From: an uncultured Vibrio sp.
Lineage (GTDB): Bacteria > Pseudomonadota > Gammaproteobacteria > Enterobacterales > Vibrionaceae
Assembly (NCBI GenBank): GCA_947504195.1
Contig: CANNGN010000005.1
Location: 124,001-188,000, forward strand
Direction: 5' to 3'
Length of the DNA stretch: 64,000 bases
Shown here: positions 29,360-41,631 of the stretch, in pieces
Layout of the letters: each line of letters opens with the position of its first letter
How positions within the stretch are numbered: the first letter of the stretch is position 1
Translations under genes and position numbers: made by a program
The notes under the pieces: generated by a model
The model's input: the letters and a program-made list of their open reading frames with translations, nothing else
Told to the model about the DNA's origin: nothing
The model's database searches: none

Positions 29360-31807
29360 ATGTCTGACTCAATTCAAAACGACCCATTTGCTGACCGCGA
29401 AGCAAGTAATTACGAAAACCCAATTCCGAGCCGTGAATTTATTACTGAGTTTTTGCGTAAAGCAAAGGTTCCGATGAATCGAAATGATATTTTCGAAGCA
29501 TTAAAGCTTGAAGGTGAAGACCATTACGAAGGGTTGCGTCGTCGTTTACGGGCAATGGAGCGAGATGGGCAGTTGGTCTTTACTCGTCGCCAATGTTACG
29601 CACTTCCTGAAAAACTTGAGATGATCAAAGGCTACGTCATTGGTCATAAAGATGGGTATGGGTGGGTACGTCCAGAAGGTGCAACTGGTCGGGATAATGA
29701 TATTGTCTTAGCACATCATCAAATGAGAACCTTAGTACATGGTGACTTCGTCTTAGTTCAACCTTCAGGTACCGACAAAAAAGGGCGCAAAGAAGGGCGT
29801 TTAGTTAGAATTCTTGAAGAGAGAAACGGGCAGATTGTGGGCCGTTTTTTCTTCGAACAAGGGTTTTCTTATGTTGTCCCCGACGACTCACGAATTCATC
29901 ATGACATTTTGATTCCAAATGAAGAGCGTGCAACAGCCCGTATGGGGAATGTCGTAGTGATTGAAATTACTGATCGAGGAAGCCGTTCTCGTGGAATGAT
30001 GGGCAAAGTTATCGATGTTCTTGGGGAGAATATGGCACCAGGAATGGAGACGCAAATTGCGATCCGAACTCATCAAATTCCGGAGACATGGCCTCAAGCA
30101 GTCGAAGAACAAATTCAGAAATTCGGCGAAGACGTTCCTGAAGAAGCAAAGGAAGGGCGAGTCGATCTTCGTCAGCTTCCCTTAGTCACCATTGATGGTG
30201 AAGATGCTCGTGATTTTGACGATGCGGTATACTGCGAAGCTAAGAAAGGTGGTGGATGGCGTTTATGGGTAGCGATTGCCGATGTCAGTCATTATGTTCG
30301 CCCAAATACTGCACTCGATAAAGAAGCGATTAATCGAGGTAACTCGGTTTATTTTCCTTCACAAGTTGTCCCTATGCTACCAGAGGTTCTATCGAACGGC
30401 TTATGTTCGCTTAACCCTCAGGTAGACCGTCTATGTATGGTATGTGAAATGACCATTTCCGCATCAGGGAAACTATCTGGCTATAAACATTATGAAGCGG
30501 TAATGAATTCTCATGCTCGCTTAACCTACAATAAGGTTGGCGCTATTTTGGAAGGGGATGAAGAGTTGATAGAGCGATATCAGCCATTGATTCCTCATCT
30601 CAATGAACTTTATCGCATGTATAACGTACTTAAAGTCGCTAGGGAAAAACGCGGCGCAATTGAGTTTGAAACGGTTGAAACCAAATTTATATTTAATGCT
30701 GAAAGAAAAATTGACCGTATAGAACCGGTTGAACGTAATGATGCTCACAAGATTATCGAAGAATGTATGATCCTGGCTAATATCGCATCGGCTTCCTTAG
30801 TGGAAAAAGCAAAAGAGCCCGCATTATATCGGATTCACGAAACCCCTGGGGAATTAAAGCTAACCGGATTTCGTGACTTTTTAGGTGAGCTTGGTTTGAA
30901 TCTAACGGGGGGGCTAGAACCTTCACCGACGGACTATGCCGATTTAATGAAGCAAGTCATTGAGCGTCCGGATAAAGAATTGATTCAAACTATGCTGCTG
31001 CGTTCGATGAAACAAGCCGTTTATAGTCCAGATAATGTGGGTCACTTTGGTTTAGCATTAAAACGTTATGGCCACTTTACCTCGCCAATTCGCCGTTATC
31101 CCGACTTATTACTTCACAGAGCAATTAAGTATCTTATCGCGAAAAAAGAAGGCACAACCACAAATCACTGGACTCCAACGGGCGGATATCACTATTCATT
31201 TGATGATATGGATGGGTTTGGAGAACAGTGCTCAATGACTGAACGTCGTGCTGACGATGCGACTCGAGAAGTAAGCGACTGGCTAAAATGTGAATACATG
31301 CAAGACCATGTCGGTGAAGTACTTGATGGCGTCATAGCCAATGTAACAGGTTTTGGTTTCTTCGTTCGCTTAACGGAATATCATATCGACGGACTAGTGC
31401 ATATATCGAGTTTGGCCAACGACTACTATCAATTCGACCCAATCGGCCAGCGCTTAATAGGGGAGAGTTTTGGTAATATTTATCGACTTGGCGATACAGT
31501 CAAAGTAAAAGTGGCGGCGGTAAACCTAGATGAACGACATATTGACTTTGAATTAGTCGAAACGAGCCGTAAACTGCGTGGCGCGGGTAAAACAGCAAAG
31601 AAACGCGCAGAGGAAGCTCGTATAAAAGCCCGTGGTAAAAAAGTGGCGAAAAACCCAACAAAAGCACGAGCGTTAGTCGAGCCAACCAAACGGCCAGATG
31701 AGACGACGAGCGACACAGATAAAAAACGCAGCCGAAAAAGCAAAGCGAGTAAAGCTCGTAAAAAGAAATCCAGAGTCAAAGCGTCTCGCAGTAAACCAAA
31801 GTCGTAA
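29360..31807 (+). CDS. rnr: Ribonuclease R
   Basis: 815-residue 3'-5' exoribonuclease. Order: N-terminal helix-turn-helix (about 20-85), cold-shock domains, RNB catalytic domain with the acidic cluster [15 protein letters not shown] (near 277-291) and [13 protein letters not shown]1 domain (about 650-735), and a Lys/Arg-rich tail (about 740-815). It degrades structured RNA and takes part in tmRNA quality control and cold adaptation. rlmB follows after 12 bp. Confidence 0.97.
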   Translation: MSDSIQNDPFADREASNYENPIPSREFITEFLRKAKVPMNRNDIFEALKLEGEDHYEGLRRRLRAMERDGQLVFTRRQCYALPEKLEMIKGYVIGHKDGYGWVRPEGATGRDNDIVLAHHQMRTLVHGDFVLVQPSGTDKKGRKEGRLVRILEERNGQIVGRFFFEQGFSYVVPDDSRIHHDILIPNEERATARMGNVVVIEITDRGSRSRGMMGKVIDVLGENMAPGMETQIAIRTHQIPETWPQAVEEQIQKFGEDVPEEAKEGRVDLRQLPLVTIDGEDARDFDDAVYCEAKKGGGWRLWVAIADVSHYVRPNTALDKEAINRGNSVYFPSQVVPMLPEVLSNGLCSLNPQVDRLCMVCEMTISASGKLSGYKHYEAVMNSHARLTYNKVGAILEGDEELIERYQPLIPHLNELYRMYNVLKVAREKRGAIEFETVETKFIFNAERKIDRIEPVERNDAHKIIEECMILANIASASLVEKAKEPALYRIHETPGELKLTGFRDFLGELGLNLTGGLEPSPTDYADLMKQVIERPDKELIQTMLLRSMKQAVYSPDNVGHFGLALKRYGHFTSPIRRYPDLLLHRAIKYLIAKKEGTTTNHWTPTGGYHYSFDDMDGFGEQCSMTERRADDATREVSDWLKCEYMQDHVGEVLDGVIANVTGFGFFVRLTEYHIDGLVHISSLANDYYQFDPIGQRLIGESFGNIYRLGDTVKVKVAAVNLDERHIDFELVETSRKLRGAGKTAKKRAEEARIKARGKKVAKNPTKARALVEPTKRPDETTSDTDKKRSRKSKASKARKKKSRVKASRSKPKS

Positions 31808-31819
31808 CTAAGGTAGCAA

Positions 31820-32557
31820 ATGAGTAATGAATTTATTTATGGTATCCATGCCATTAATGCAGTACTAGCCAAATCCCCTGAACGTTTTATTGAGGCGTTT
31901 GTATTAAAAGGGCGCCAAGATGACCGCTTATTGCCGGTACTCAACGAATTACAGCGCTTAGGCATATCTGTACAACAGATGGGGCGAAAAGCTTTGGATG
32001 ATAAAGCTCAAGGAGCAAATCACCAGGGAGTGATTGCTCGAGTCAAACCCGCAAAAAACCTTAATGAGCACGATCTTGATGCCATCATAGCGCAACATGA
32101 AAACCCACTGCTGCTGGTGTTAGATGGTGTCACGGACCCACATAATCTAGGAGCTTGCTTGCGTAATGCAGATGCGGCTGGCGTTGCTGCTGTGATTGTG
32201 CCGAAGGATAAGTCTGCACCAATGACTGCTACTGTCTCAAAAGTTGCGTGCGGTGCGGCAGAAACCGTTCCGTTGGTTCGTGTGACGAACTTAGCTCGAA
32301 CAATGAGAGCCTTACAGGAACAAGGAGTTTGGTTTGTCGGTACGGCTGGTGAAGCGAAACATGATGTGTATAAGGCAAAATTGACCGGTTCTTTGGCTAT
32401 CGTCATGGGCGCAGAGGGGGATGGTATGCGCCGCCTTACTCGTGAAACATGCGATGATCTAATTAAAATTCCAATGGCAGGAAGTGTTTCGAGCTTAAAT
32501 GTATCTGTGGCAACAGGGGTTTGCCTATTTGAGGCTGTGCGCCAACGCTTGAAATAG
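31820..32557 (+). CDS. rlmB: 23S rRNA 2'-O-methyltransferase RlmB (Gm2251)
   Basis: 245-residue SPOUT-class enzyme. The N-terminal substrate-binding domain (about 1-75) is followed by the SpoU domain with motif 1 ([20 protein letters not shown]), motif 2 (VMGAEGDGM) and motif 3 ([18 protein letters not shown]), which form the knotted SAM site. It methylates G2251 in the ribosomal P loop. Cotranscribed with rnr, as in E. coli. Confidence 0.96.
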   Translation: MSNEFIYGIHAINAVLAKSPERFIEAFVLKGRQDDRLLPVLNELQRLGISVQQMGRKALDDKAQGANHQGVIARVKPAKNLNEHDLDAIIAQHENPLLLVLDGVTDPHNLGACLRNADAAGVAAVIVPKDKSAPMTATVSKVACGAAETVPLVRVTNLARTMRALQEQGVWFVGTAGEAKHDVYKAKLTGSLAIVMGAEGDGMRRLTRETCDDLIKIPMAGSVSSLNVSVATGVCLFEAVRQRLK

Positions 32558-32590
32558 TCGATTTTCTTAGTTCACCTACCTATAAAATCA

Positions 32591-32629
32591 AGCAGTGCTT
32601 AATGTTTCGATTATTTATTAAACACTGCT
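32591..32629. repeat. Long inverted repeat after rlmB, touching the S10 promoter
   Basis: AGCAGTG and TTAAT at 32591-32603 pair with ATTAA and CACTGCT ending at 32629 (12 of 13 pairs). It probably ends rlmB transcripts, though the T-tract is poor. The right arm reaches the -35 element of the S10 promoter. Confidence 0.5.
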
Positions 32630-32656
32630 TGCAACCTCTTACTCGATCTGTATAAT
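32629..32656 (+). promoter_or_regulatory. S10 operon promoter
   Basis: TTGCAA at 32629-32634 and a perfect TATAAT at 32651-32656 with 16-bp spacing. Transcription would start near 32663, giving a leader of about 240 nt before rpsJ. Confidence 0.8.
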
Positions 32657-32662
32657 GCAGCG

Positions 32663-33217
<555 letters not shown>

Positions 33218-33231
33218 GGGAGATAGGAATA

Positions 33232-33861
33232 ATGATTGGTCTAGTCGGACGTAAAGTGGGTATGACCCGCGTATTTACCGAAGAAGGCGTTTCTATCCCA
33301 GTTACAGTTGTGGAAGTTGAAGCGAACCGTATTTCTCAAGTTAAAACACTTGAAAATGATGGCTACGCAGCAATCCAAATAACTGCTGGTACTAAGAAAG
33401 CTAACCGTGTAACTAAGCCTGAAGCTGGTCACTTTGCGAAAGCAGGTGTTGAAGCAGGCCGCGGTCTTTGGGAATTCCGTTTAGAAAACGGCGAAGAGTT
33501 TGAAGTTGGTTCAGAACTAACTGTTGAACTGTTCAATGAAGTAAAAAAAGTAGACGTTACTGGTACATCGAAAGGTAAAGGCTTCCAAGGCGTAGTTAAG
33601 CGTTGGAATTTCAGTACTCAAGATATGACTCACGGTAACTCATTGTCTCACCGTGCTCCTGGTTCTATCGGTCAATGTCAGACTCCAGGTCGCGTGTTTA
33701 AAGGCAAGAAAATGTCAGGTCACATGGGTGCTGAGCGTGTTACGACTCAAAACTTGGACATCGTACGTGTTGACGCTGAGCGCAATCTGCTTCTTATTAA
33801 AGGTGCAGTACCAGGCTCAACTGGCGCTAACGTGATCGTCAAACCTGCTGTGAAAGCATAA
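33232..33861 (+). CDS. rplC: 50S ribosomal protein L3
   Basis: 209 residues, [19 protein letters not shown], with the central [11 protein letters not shown] and [14 protein letters not shown] loop that reaches the peptidyl-transferase centre. In this loop the glutamine of [15 protein letters not shown] is the site methylated by PrmB in E. coli. It binds 23S rRNA early in 50S assembly. Confidence 0.98.
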   Translation: MIGLVGRKVGMTRVFTEEGVSIPVTVVEVEANRISQVKTLENDGYAAIQITAGTKKANRVTKPEAGHFAKAGVEAGRGLWEFRLENGEEFEVGSELTVELFNEVKKVDVTGTSKGKGFQGVVKRWNFSTQDMTHGNSLSHRAPGSIGQCQTPGRVFKGKKMSGHMGAERVTTQNLDIVRVDAERNLLLIKGAVPGSTGANVIVKPAVKA

Positions 33862-33877
33862 CGTCTAGGAGTAAGTA

Positions 33878-34480
33878 ATGGAATTGATAGTTAAAGGTGC
33901 TGATGCACTAACTGTTTCCGAAACTACTTTCGGACGTGAGTTTAACGAATCCCTTGTTCATCAAGTAGTTGTTGCGTATGCAGCAGGTGCTCGTCAAGGT
34001 ACTCGTGCTCAAAAGACTCGTTCAGAAGTTTCTGGCGGCGGCGCTAAACCATGGCGTCAAAAAGGTACTGGCCGTGCACGTGCTGGTACTATTCGTAGCC
34101 CTATCTGGCGTTCAGGTGGTGTTACTTTTGCTGCGAAACCACAAGATCACAGTCAAAAAGTTAACAAAAAAATGTACCGTGGTGCTATGAAAAGCATCCT
34201 TTCTGAGCTAGTTCGTCAAGAGCGTTTAATCGTTGTTGATAACTTCTCAGTTGAAGCACCAAAAACAAAAGAGCTAGTAGCTAAGCTAAAAGAGCTTGAG
34301 CTAAACGATGTTCTTATCGTGACTAGTGAAGTAGACGAAAATCTATTTCTAGCGGCTCGTAACCTGTACAAAGTTGACGTTCGTGATGTTGCTGGTGTTG
34401 ATCCAGTAAGTCTAATCGCGTTCGACAAAGTTGTAATGACTGCTGCTGCAGTTAAGCAAGTTGAGGAGATGCTAGGATGA
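33878..34480 (+). CDS. rplD: 50S ribosomal protein L4
   Basis: 200 residues. The extended loop (about 44-95, [25 protein letters not shown]) lines the nascent peptide exit tunnel and is where macrolide-resistance changes occur; it looks wild type. L4 is also the autogenous repressor of the S10 operon in E. coli. Its stop overlaps the rplW start (ATGA). Confidence 0.98.
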   Translation: MELIVKGADALTVSETTFGREFNESLVHQVVVAYAAGARQGTRAQKTRSEVSGGGAKPWRQKGTGRARAGTIRSPIWRSGGVTFAAKPQDHSQKVNKKMYRGAMKSILSELVRQERLIVVDNFSVEAPKTKELVAKLKELELNDVLIVTSEVDENLFLAARNLYKVDVRDVAGVDPVSLIAFDKVVMTAAAVKQVEEMLG

Positions 34481-34779
34481 GCAAACAAGAGCGTCTACTA
34501 AAAGTTTTACGTGCTCCACATATCTCAGAAAAAGCAACAATGACTGCTGAGAAAGCGAACACTATCGTTTTCAAAGTATCATTAGATGCGACTAAGAATG
34601 AGATTAAAGCAGCTGTAGAACAGCTATTCGAAGTTGAAGTTAAATCTGTAAATACTCTTATCACTAAGGGTAAGACCAAACGTCAAGGTCAACGCCAAGG
34701 TCGCCGTAGCGACGTTAAGAAAGCGTATGTGACTTTGAAAGAAGGTCAGGATCTTGACTTCGTTGGCGGTGCGGAATAA
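34477..34779 (+). CDS. rplW: 50S ribosomal protein L23
   Basis: 100 residues, [18 protein letters not shown]. It sits at the tunnel exit and is the docking point for trigger factor and SRP. It overlaps rplD by four bases, implying coupled translation. Confidence 0.98.
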   Translation: MSKQERLLKVLRAPHISEKATMTAEKANTIVFKVSLDATKNEIKAAVEQLFEVEVKSVNTLITKGKTKRQGQRQGRRSDVKKAYVTLKEGQDLDFVGGAE

Positions 34780-34795
34780 CAGGAGTAGTTGAAAA

Positions 34796-35620
34796 ATGGC
34801 TATTGTTAAATGTAAGCCGACTTCCCCTGGTCGTCGTCACGTCGTTAAAGTTGTTAACGCTGACCTACACAAGGGTAAGCCATACGCACCTCTTCTAGAG
34901 AAAAACTCTAAGAATGGTGGTCGTAACAATAACGGTCGTATTACTGTACGTCATGTAGGTGGTGGTCATAAGCACCATTACCGTGTTATTGATTTCAAAC
35001 GTACAAAAGATGGCATTCCAGCGAAAGTTGAGCGTCTAGAATACGATCCAAACCGTAGCGCTAACATAGCTCTAGTTCTGTACGCAGACGGTGAGCGTCG
35101 TTACATTATTGCACCAAAAGGTGTTCAAGCTGGTGATGCAATCCAGTCTGGTGTTGATGCGCCAATCAAAGCAGGTAACACTCTGCCGATGCGTAACATC
35201 CCAGTGGGTTCTACAATTCACTGTGTTGAACTTAAGCCTGGTAAAGGTGCACAGCTAGCTCGTTCTGCGGGTGCATATGCTCAACTAGTCGCTCGCGACA
35301 GTTCATATGCAACACTCCGTTTACGTTCTGGTGAAATGCGCAAAGTTCTTTCTGAGTGCCGTGCAACAATCGGCGAAGTTGGTAACTCTGAGCATATGCT
35401 ACGTGAGCTTGGTAAAGCTGGTGCTTCGCGCTGGCGTGGTGTTCGTCCTACCGTCCGCGGTGTGGTAATGAACCCAGTTGATCACCCACATGGTGGTGGT
35501 GAAGGCCGTACCTCTGGTGGTCGTCACCCTGTATCTCCATGGGGTATGCCAACTAAAGGCTACAAGACTCGTAAGAACAAACGCACCGACAAGTACATCG
35601 TACGTCGTCGTAATAAGTAA
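34796..35620 (+). CDS. rplB: 50S ribosomal protein L2
   Basis: 274 residues, [19 protein letters not shown]. It contains the conserved [29 protein letters not shown] segment whose histidine lies near the peptidyl-transferase centre. It is essential for subunit association and tRNA binding. Confidence 0.98.
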   Translation: MAIVKCKPTSPGRRHVVKVVNADLHKGKPYAPLLEKNSKNGGRNNNGRITVRHVGGGHKHHYRVIDFKRTKDGIPAKVERLEYDPNRSANIALVLYADGERRYIIAPKGVQAGDAIQSGVDAPIKAGNTLPMRNIPVGSTIHCVELKPGKGAQLARSAGAYAQLVARDSSYATLRLRSGEMRKVLSECRATIGEVGNSEHMLRELGKAGASRWRGVRPTVRGVVMNPVDHPHGGGEGRTSGGRHPVSPWGMPTKGYKTRKNKRTDKYIVRRRNK

Positions 35621-35637
35621 TCTATTAAAGAGGATAA

Positions 35638-35919
<282 letters not shown>

Positions 35920-35928
35920 GAGTAGATA

Positions 35929-36261
35929 ATGGAAGCAGTAGCTAAACATAACTTTGCTCGCATTTCTCCTCAGAAAGCTCGCTTAGTTGCAGATTTAATC
36001 CGTGGAAAATCGGTTGATCAGGCTCTAGAAATCTTAATATTCAGCAACAAGAAAGCTGCTGTATTAATTAAGAAAGTTCTAGAATCGGCAATCGCCAATG
36101 CGGAACACAACGAAGGTGCAGATATCGACGATCTTAATGTCGCTAAAATCTTCGTAGATGAGGGACCTATCATGAAGCGTATTATGCCTCGTGCTAAAGG
36201 TCGTGCGGATCGTATCTTGAAGCGTTCGAGCCACATCACTGTTGTTGTAGCAGATCGTTAA
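35929..36261 (+). CDS. rplV: 50S ribosomal protein L22
   Basis: 110 residues, [26 protein letters not shown]. The beta-hairpin [20 protein letters not shown] extends into the exit tunnel opposite L4. Confidence 0.98.
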   Translation: MEAVAKHNFARISPQKARLVADLIRGKSVDQALEILIFSNKKAAVLIKKVLESAIANAEHNEGADIDDLNVAKIFVDEGPIMKRIMPRAKGRADRILKRSSHITVVVADR

Positions 36262-36279
36262 GGGACTAGGAGATAAGCA

Positions 36280-36978
36280 ATGGGTCAGAAAGTACATCCA
36301 AATGGCATTCGTCTCGGCATTATTAAGCCTTGGAATTCCACATGGTTTGCTAATACCAAAGAGTTCGCTGACAACCTAGACGGCGACTTCAAGGTACGTC
36401 AATTCCTAACTAAGGAATTGAAAAACGCATCTCTTTCACGCATCGTTATTGAGCGTCCAGCAAAAAGCATTCGTGTGACTGTTCACACTGCTCGCCCTGG
36501 CGTTGTTATCGGTAAGAAAGGGGAAGACGTAGAGAAGCTACGCACAGCTGTAGCTAAAATTGCAGGTGTACCAGCACAAATCAATATCGCTGAAGTACGT
36601 AAGCCTGAGCTTGACGGTCAATTAGTGGCTGATAGCATCTCGTCTCAGCTAGAGCGTCGCGTTATGTTCCGTCGTGCTATGAAGCGCGCGGTACAAAATG
36701 CTATGCGTCTAGGCGCTAAAGGTATCAAAGTGGAAGTAAGTGGTCGTTTAGGCGGCGCTGAAATCGCACGTGCTGAGTGGTATCGTGAAGGTCGTGTACC
36801 TCTACATACTCTACGTGCAGACATTGATTACGCAACTTCTTCGGCTCACACTCAATACGGTGTGATCGGCGTTAAAGTTTGGATCTTCAAAGGAGAAATC
36901 CTTGGTGGAATGCCAGCAGCTAATGCAGTAGAGCCAAAGGCTGACAAGCCTAAGAAGCAGCGTAAAGGCCGGAAGTAA
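36280..36978 (+). CDS. rpsC: 30S ribosomal protein S3
   Basis: 232 residues with an N-terminal KH domain ([15 protein letters not shown]) and a C-terminal domain, [14 protein letters not shown]. It forms the mRNA entry channel with S4 and S5. The tail ends in a short Lys-rich stretch. Confidence 0.98.
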   Translation: MGQKVHPNGIRLGIIKPWNSTWFANTKEFADNLDGDFKVRQFLTKELKNASLSRIVIERPAKSIRVTVHTARPGVVIGKKGEDVEKLRTAVAKIAGVPAQINIAEVRKPELDGQLVADSISSQLERRVMFRRAMKRAVQNAMRLGAKGIKVEVSGRLGGAEIARAEWYREGRVPLHTLRADIDYATSSAHTQYGVIGVKVWIFKGEILGGMPAANAVEPKADKPKKQRKGRK

Positions 36979-36989
36979 GGAGTCGATAG

Positions 36990-37400
36990 ATGCTACAACC
37001 TAAACGTACTAAGTTCCGTAAGGTTCATACAGGTCGTAACCGTGGTCTAGCGAAAGGTACTGAAGTAAGCTTTGGTACATTTGGTTTGAAAGCGGTTGGC
37101 CGTGGTCGTCTAACTGCTCGCCAAATCGAAGCAGCACGTCGTGCTATGACTCGTCACGTGAAACGTCAAGGTCAAATCTGGATTCGAGTATTCCCAGATA
37201 AGCCGATTACAGAAAAGCCGCTTGAAGTTCGTCAGGGTAAGGGTAAAGGTAACGTTGAGTACTGGGTAGCCCAAATCCAACCTGGAAAGGTAATGTACGA
37301 AATGGACGGTGTTCCTGAAGAGTTGGCACGTGAAGCATTTGCTCTTGCATCTGCTAAACTGCCGTTCAAGACTACTTTCGTAATTAAGCAGGTGATGTGA
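36990..37400 (+). CDS. rplP: 50S ribosomal protein L16
   Basis: 136 residues, [19 protein letters not shown]. It binds 23S rRNA near the A-site tRNA elbow. The arginine of the [20 protein letters not shown] region matches the site hydroxylated by RoxA/YcfD in E. coli. Its TGA overlaps the rpmC ATG by one base. Confidence 0.98.
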   Translation: MLQPKRTKFRKVHTGRNRGLAKGTEVSFGTFGLKAVGRGRLTARQIEAARRAMTRHVKRQGQIWIRVFPDKPITEKPLEVRQGKGKGNVEYWVAQIQPGKVMYEMDGVPEELAREAFALASAKLPFKTTFVIKQVM

Positions 37401-37591
37401 TGAAAGCACAAGATCTACGCGAGAAAAGCGTTGATGAGCTAAACGCAGAGCTACTGAATTTGCTGAAAGAACAGTTTAACTTGCGCATGCAAGCTGCGAC
37501 TGGACAATTACAGCAAACGCATACTCTGAAAATTGTTCGCCGTGATATCGCACGTGTTAAAACGGTTTTGACTGAGAAGGCAGGCGCATAA
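37400..37591 (+). CDS. rpmC: 50S ribosomal protein L29
   Basis: 63 residues, [31 protein letters not shown], a two-helix hairpin at the tunnel exit next to L23. I chose the ATG at 37400 over the GTG three bases earlier, as it gives the family's MKAxxLR start. The stop overlaps the rpsQ start (TAATG). Confidence 0.97.
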   Translation: MKAQDLREKSVDELNAELLNLLKEQFNLRMQAATGQLQQTHTLKIVRRDIARVKTVLTEKAGA

Positions 37592-37845
37592 TGAGCGACA
37601 AAATTCGTACTCAAACTGGTCGTGTTGTTAGCAACAAGATGGATAAATCTATTGTTGTTGCAATTGAGCGCGTCGTAAAACATCCAATTTACGGCAAGTT
37701 CATTAAACGCACTACAAAAGTACACGCACACGATGAAACCAACGACTGTGGCTTAGGCGATACCGTTGAAATCAAAGAGTGCCGTCCATTGTCTAAGACT
37801 AAGTCTTGGACATTGGTTAAAGTTGTAGAAAAAGCTAAAATGTAA
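37591..37845 (+). CDS. rpsQ: 30S ribosomal protein S17
   Basis: 84 residues, an OB-fold primary 16S-binding protein: [32 protein letters not shown]. Last gene of the S10 operon, followed by a strong terminator. Confidence 0.98.
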   Translation: MSDKIRTQTGRVVSNKMDKSIVVAIERVVKHPIYGKFIKRTTKVHAHDETNDCGLGDTVEIKECRPLSKTKSWTLVKVVEKAKM

Positions 37846-37867
37846 TTGATTTTTCTACAAAAACGAA

Positions 37868-37902
37868 AACGGCCCCTATTAATTTCGGGGCCGTTTGTTT
37901 TT
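37868..37902 (+). terminator. Terminator at the S10/spc boundary
   Basis: GC-rich stem AACGGCCCC (37868-37876) with GGGGCCGTT (37887-37895), then TTGTTTTT. It separates the S10 and spc operons; the following 100 bp would need to hold the spc promoter, for which I see only a weak TACAAT at 37930-37935. Confidence 0.88.
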
Positions 37903-38003
37903 AGACTACCCAATCACGATAAAGGGTGTTACAATTCGCGTCCCTTTTTAAGGGCAGCCCGACCCGTGATGGGTCTAGTTTTAATATTTAGCGGAGCACT
38001 AAC

Positions 38004-38375
38004 ATGATCCAAATGCAAAGTATGCTGGACGCAGCTGATAACTCAGGCGCCCGCAGCGTAAAATGTATTAAGGTTCTGGGTGGCTCACACCGTCGTTATG
38101 CACATATCGGTGACATCATCAAAATTACTGTAAAAGAAGCAATTCCTCGCAGTAAAGTAAAAAAAGGTGATGTACTGAAGGCGGTGGTAGTTCGCACCCG
38201 TAAAGGCGTACGTCGTCCTGACGGTTCTGTCATTCGCTTCGACCGTAATGCTTGCGTATTGTTGAACAACACTACAGAGCAACCTGTCGGCACACGTATC
38301 TTTGGTCCAGTGACGCGTGAACTTCGCAATGCGAAATTCATGAAAATCGTCTCACTGGCTCCAGAAGTATTGTAA
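38004..38375 (+). CDS. rplN: 50S ribosomal protein L14
   Basis: 123 residues, [33 protein letters not shown]. It forms part of the intersubunit bridge region and is the binding site for RsfS silencing factor. First gene of the spc operon, downstream of a leader with CCCTTTTTAAGGG and GACCCGTGATGGGTC hairpins. Confidence 0.98.
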   Translation: MIQMQSMLDAADNSGARSVKCIKVLGGSHRRYAHIGDIIKITVKEAIPRSKVKKGDVLKAVVVRTRKGVRRPDGSVIRFDRNACVLLNNTTEQPVGTRIFGPVTRELRNAKFMKIVSLAPEVL

Positions 38376-38386
38376 GGAGCGCTAAA

Positions 38387-38704
38387 ATGGCAGCTAAAAT
38401 CCGTCAAAATGACGAAGTTATCGTTCTTGCTGGAAAAGATAAAGGCAAGAAAGGTAAAGTAACTAAGGTACTGACAACTGGTAAAGTTGTTGTTGAAGGT
38501 ATCAACCTTGTTAAAAAACACCAAAAGCCGGTTCCGGCTCAAGGTCAACAAGGTGGCATCGTTGAACAAGAAGCGGCTATTGATGCTTCTAACGTTGCAC
38601 TTTTCAACGCATCTACTGGTAAGGCAGATCGTATCGGTTTTCGTATCGAAGATGGCAAGAAAGTTCGTTTCTTCAAATCTAACAACGAAACTGTTTCTAA
38701 CTAA
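38387..38704 (+). CDS. rplX: 50S ribosomal protein L24
   Basis: 105 residues with a KOW motif: [25 protein letters not shown]. It is an assembly initiator binding the 5' end of 23S rRNA. Confidence 0.98.
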   Translation: MAAKIRQNDEVIVLAGKDKGKKGKVTKVLTTGKVVVEGINLVKKHQKPVPAQGQQGGIVEQEAAIDASNVALFNASTGKADRIGFRIEDGKKVRFFKSNNETVSN

Positions 38705-38708
38705 TAGA

Positions 38709-38749
38709 AGTAATTTGGAGTTCTACTATGGCGAAACTGCATGATTACT
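38709..38749 (+). promoter_or_regulatory. Probable S8 binding element over the rplE start
   Basis: AGTAAT at 38709-38714 can pair with ATTACT at 38744-38749, enclosing the rplE ribosome site and start codon. In E. coli, S8 represses the spc operon by binding a helix in this same place. The fine structure of the bulged S8 site was not verified. Confidence 0.45.
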
Positions 38750-39267
38750 ACAAGTCGTCTGTAGTCGCTGAACTGACCAAAGAGTTCAGCTACTCGAGCG
38801 TCATGCAAGTCCCTAGGATTGATAAAATCACCCTAAACATGGGCGTTGGTGAAGCAATCAACGATAAGAAACTGCTTGAGAATGCAGCGTCTGATATGGC
38901 TACGATCGCAGGTCAAAAGCCACTTATCACAAAAGCGCGCAAATCTGTTGCAGGTTTCAAAATTCGTGAAGGCTACCCAATTGGTTGTAAAGTAACCTTG
39001 CGTGGCGAGCGTATGTGGGATTTTTTAGAGCGTTTAATCTCTATTGCTCTTCCACGTGTACGTGATTTCCGTGGCGTTAGCGCGAAGTCTTTTGACGGTC
39101 GTGGTAACTACAGCATGGGCGTTCGCGAGCAAATCATCTTTCCGGAAATCGACTACGATAAAGTAGATCGCATCCGTGGTCTTGATATCACTATCACGAC
39201 TACTGCTGATTCCGATGAGGAAGGCCGTGCTTTGCTGGCTGCCTTTAACTTCCCATTCCGTAAGTAA
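38728..39267 (+). CDS. rplE: 50S ribosomal protein L5
   Basis: 179 residues, [20 protein letters not shown]. It binds 5S rRNA with L18 and contacts P-site tRNA. Its start lies in the probable S8 regulatory helix. Confidence 0.98.
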   Translation: MAKLHDYYKSSVVAELTKEFSYSSVMQVPRIDKITLNMGVGEAINDKKLLENAASDMATIAGQKPLITKARKSVAGFKIREGYPIGCKVTLRGERMWDFLERLISIALPRVRDFRGVSAKSFDGRGNYSMGVREQIIFPEIDYDKVDRIRGLDITITTTADSDEEGRALLAAFNFPFRK

Positions 39268-39284
39268 GGTGAAGGGTTACTGTT

Positions 39285-39590
39285 ATGGCTAAAATATCTA
39301 TGAAAGCACGTGAAGCAAAACGTGCAACGCTAGTAGCAAAGTTCGCTGAAAAGCGTGCGGCGCTAAAAGCAACAATTAACGATGTAAACGCATCTGAAGA
39401 AGAACGTTGGGACGCTGTACTAAAACTACAAGCACTTCCACGTGATTCAAGTGCATCACGTCAGCGCAACCGTTGTAACCAAACTGGTCGTCCACACGGT
39501 TACCTACGTAAGTTCGGTCTCAGCCGTATTAAAGTTCGCGAAGCTTGCATGAAAGGCGAGATTCCTGGACTTCGTAAGGCTAGCTGGTAA
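39285..39590 (+). CDS. rpsN: 30S ribosomal protein S14 (long, zinc-free form)
   Basis: 101 residues, [20 protein letters not shown]. It lacks the CxxC pairs of the short zinc-binding form and is therefore the C-minus type, independent of zinc supply. It contains the conserved [25 protein letters not shown]. Confidence 0.98.
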   Translation: MAKISMKAREAKRATLVAKFAEKRAALKATINDVNASEEERWDAVLKLQALPRDSSASRQRNRCNQTGRPHGYLRKFGLSRIKVREACMKGEIPGLRKASW

Positions 39591-39619
39591 TTGCCACTTA
39601 ATCATTTGGAGTATAGTTT

Positions 39620-40012
39620 ATGAGCATGCAAGATCCGATTTCGGATATGCTGACCCGCGTTCGTAACGGTCAGGCAGCAAACAAAGTTGCTGTTAAAATG
39701 CCTTCTTCAAAGCTTAAAGTTGCAATTGCTGCATTACTTAAAGCTGAAGGTTACGTCGAAGACTTCGCTGTTGATAGCGAAGCAAAACCTGAGCTTGAAA
39801 TTACTCTTAAGTATTTCCAAGCTAAACCAGTAATCGAGCAAATCCAACGTGTTTCACGTCCTGGTCTACGCGTCTATAAGAAAAAAGGCGATATTCCATC
39901 AGTGATGGGCGGTTTGGGTGTTGCTGTTGTATCCACTTCCAAGGGTCTGATGTCAGACCGTGCTGCTCGCAAGGCAGGTCTTGGCGGTGAAATCATTTGC
40001 TACGTAGCTTAA
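39620..40012 (+). CDS. rpsH: 30S ribosomal protein S8
   Basis: 130 residues, [22 protein letters not shown]. Primary 16S-binding protein of the platform and, in E. coli, the autogenous repressor of the spc operon. Confidence 0.98.
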   Translation: MSMQDPISDMLTRVRNGQAANKVAVKMPSSKLKVAIAALLKAEGYVEDFAVDSEAKPELEITLKYFQAKPVIEQIQRVSRPGLRVYKKKGDIPSVMGGLGVAVVSTSKGLMSDRAARKAGLGGEIICYVA

Positions 40013-40027
40013 TTTAAGGAGTAGACT

Positions 40028-40561
40028 ATGTCTCGTGTTGCTAAAGCACCAGTCTCTATTCCAGCAGGCGTAGAGGTGAAATTAAACGGCCAAGAAGTTA
40101 CTGTAAAAGGTACTAAAGGCGAGCTTACTCGCGTTGTAAATAACGCAGTAATTATCGCACAGGAAGATGGAAAGCTAACTTTTGGTCCTCGTGAAGGCGC
40201 TGCAAACGCTTGGGCACAAGCAGGTACTGCTCGTGCACTAGTTAACAACATGGTTGTTGGCGTTACAGCTGGTTTCACGAAGAAGCTTGTACTTAAAGGT
40301 GTTGGTTACCGTGCTGCTATTAAAGGCAACGCTGTAGGTCTGACCCTTGGCTTCTCACATCCAGTTGAGCACGCGTTGCCAGCCGGTGTTAAAGCTGAAT
40401 GTCCAAGCCAAACTGAAATTGTTCTAACTGGTTGTGATAAGCAATTAGTTGGTCAAGTTGCAGCTGACATTCGTTCTTACCGTGAGCCTGAACCTTATAA
40501 AGGTAAAGGTGTTCGTTACGCAGATGAAAATGTGCGTACTAAAGAAGCTAAGAAGAAGTAA
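40028..40561 (+). CDS. rplF: 50S ribosomal protein L6
   Basis: 177 residues, [21 protein letters not shown], two tandem RRM-like folds. It lies near the factor-binding site at the base of the stalk. Confidence 0.98.
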   Translation: MSRVAKAPVSIPAGVEVKLNGQEVTVKGTKGELTRVVNNAVIIAQEDGKLTFGPREGAANAWAQAGTARALVNNMVVGVTAGFTKKLVLKGVGYRAAIKGNAVGLTLGFSHPVEHALPAGVKAECPSQTEIVLTGCDKQLVGQVAADIRSYREPEPYKGKGVRYADENVRTKEAKKK

Positions 40562-40570
40562 GGTAACGCT

Positions 40571-40924
40571 ATGGATAAGAAAGCATCTCGCATCCGTCGT
40601 GCTACACGTGCGCGTCGTAAGATTGCAGAACTGGGTGCAACTCGCCTAGTCGTACACCGTACTCCTCGTCATGTGTACGCGCAGGTAATTGCAGCGAACG
40701 GCTCTGAGGTTATCGCAGCAGCTTCTACTGTAGAAAAAGCGATCCGTGAGCAAGTAAAATATTCTGGTAACATCGATGCAGCTAAAGCAGTAGGTAAAGC
40801 TATTGCAGAGCGCGCACTTGAAAAAGGCGTAGCACAAGTCGCATTTGATCGTTCTGGTTTCCAATACCACGGTCGAGTAGCAGCGCTAGCAGATTCTGCT
40901 CGCGAAGCTGGTCTCAAATTCTAA
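40571..40924 (+). CDS. rplR: 50S ribosomal protein L18
   Basis: 117 residues, [38 protein letters not shown]. Binds 5S rRNA in the central protuberance. Confidence 0.98.
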   Translation: MDKKASRIRRATRARRKIAELGATRLVVHRTPRHVYAQVIAANGSEVIAAASTVEKAIREQVKYSGNIDAAKAVGKAIAERALEKGVAQVAFDRSGFQYHGRVAALADSAREAGLKF

Positions 40925-40938
40925 GGTAGGGTTGGAAG

Positions 40939-41442
40939 ATGGCTAAAGAACAACAATCTCAAGCAAGTGATTTGCAAGAAAAATTGATTGCTGTTAACCG
41001 TGTATCTAAGACGGTTAAAGGTGGTCGAATCATGAGCTTCACTGCACTAACAGTAGTTGGTGACGGTAATGGTCGTGTAGGTTTCGGTTACGGTAAAGCC
41101 CGTGAAGTTCCTGCTGCGATTCAAAAAGCAATGGAAAAAGCGCGTCGTAACATGGTTACTGTTGCGCTTAAAGAAGGTACTCTTCACCACGCAGTGAAAG
41201 GTCGCCACTCAGGCTCTAAAGTTTACATGCAACCAGCTTCAGAAGGTACTGGTGTTATCGCAGGTGGTGCGATGCGTTCAGTTCTTGAAGTTGCAGGTGT
41301 ACATAATGTTCTGTCTAAAGCATACGGTTCAACGAACCCAATCAACGTTGTTCGCGCAACGATTGACGCTTTGAGCAGCATTAAGTCACCAGACATGGTT
41401 GCTGCTAAGCGTGGTCTCACTGTTGAAGCTATTTCGGAGTAA
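40939..41442 (+). CDS. rpsE: 30S ribosomal protein S5
   Basis: 167 residues. The N-terminal dsRNA-binding-like domain ([28 protein letters not shown]) includes the spectinomycin-site loop and is wild type in appearance. It contributes to decoding fidelity with S4 and to mRNA unwinding. Confidence 0.98.
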   Translation: MAKEQQSQASDLQEKLIAVNRVSKTVKGGRIMSFTALTVVGDGNGRVGFGYGKAREVPAAIQKAMEKARRNMVTVALKEGTLHHAVKGRHSGSKVYMQPASEGTGVIAGGAMRSVLEVAGVHNVLSKAYGSTNPINVVRATIDALSSIKSPDMVAAKRGLTVEAISE

Positions 41443-41449
41443 GAACACC

Positions 41450-41626
41450 ATGGCAACTATTAAAGTAACTCAAACTAAGAGCTCAATTGGACGCCTACCA
41501 AAGCACAAAGCTACTTTGCGCGGTTTAGGTCTTCGTAAAATCAATCATACAGTAGAACTTGAAGATACTCCGTGTGTTCGCGGAATGATCAACAAGGTTT
41601 ACTATATGATTAAAGTTGAGGAGTAA
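41450..41626 (+). CDS. rpmD: 50S ribosomal protein L30
   Basis: 58 residues, [31 protein letters not shown]. The start at 41450 gives the normal length; the longer frame overlapping rpsE is spurious. Confidence 0.97.
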   Translation: MATIKVTQTKSSIGRLPKHKATLRGLGLRKINHTVELEDTPCVRGMINKVYYMIKVEE

Positions 41627-41631
41627 TCAGA

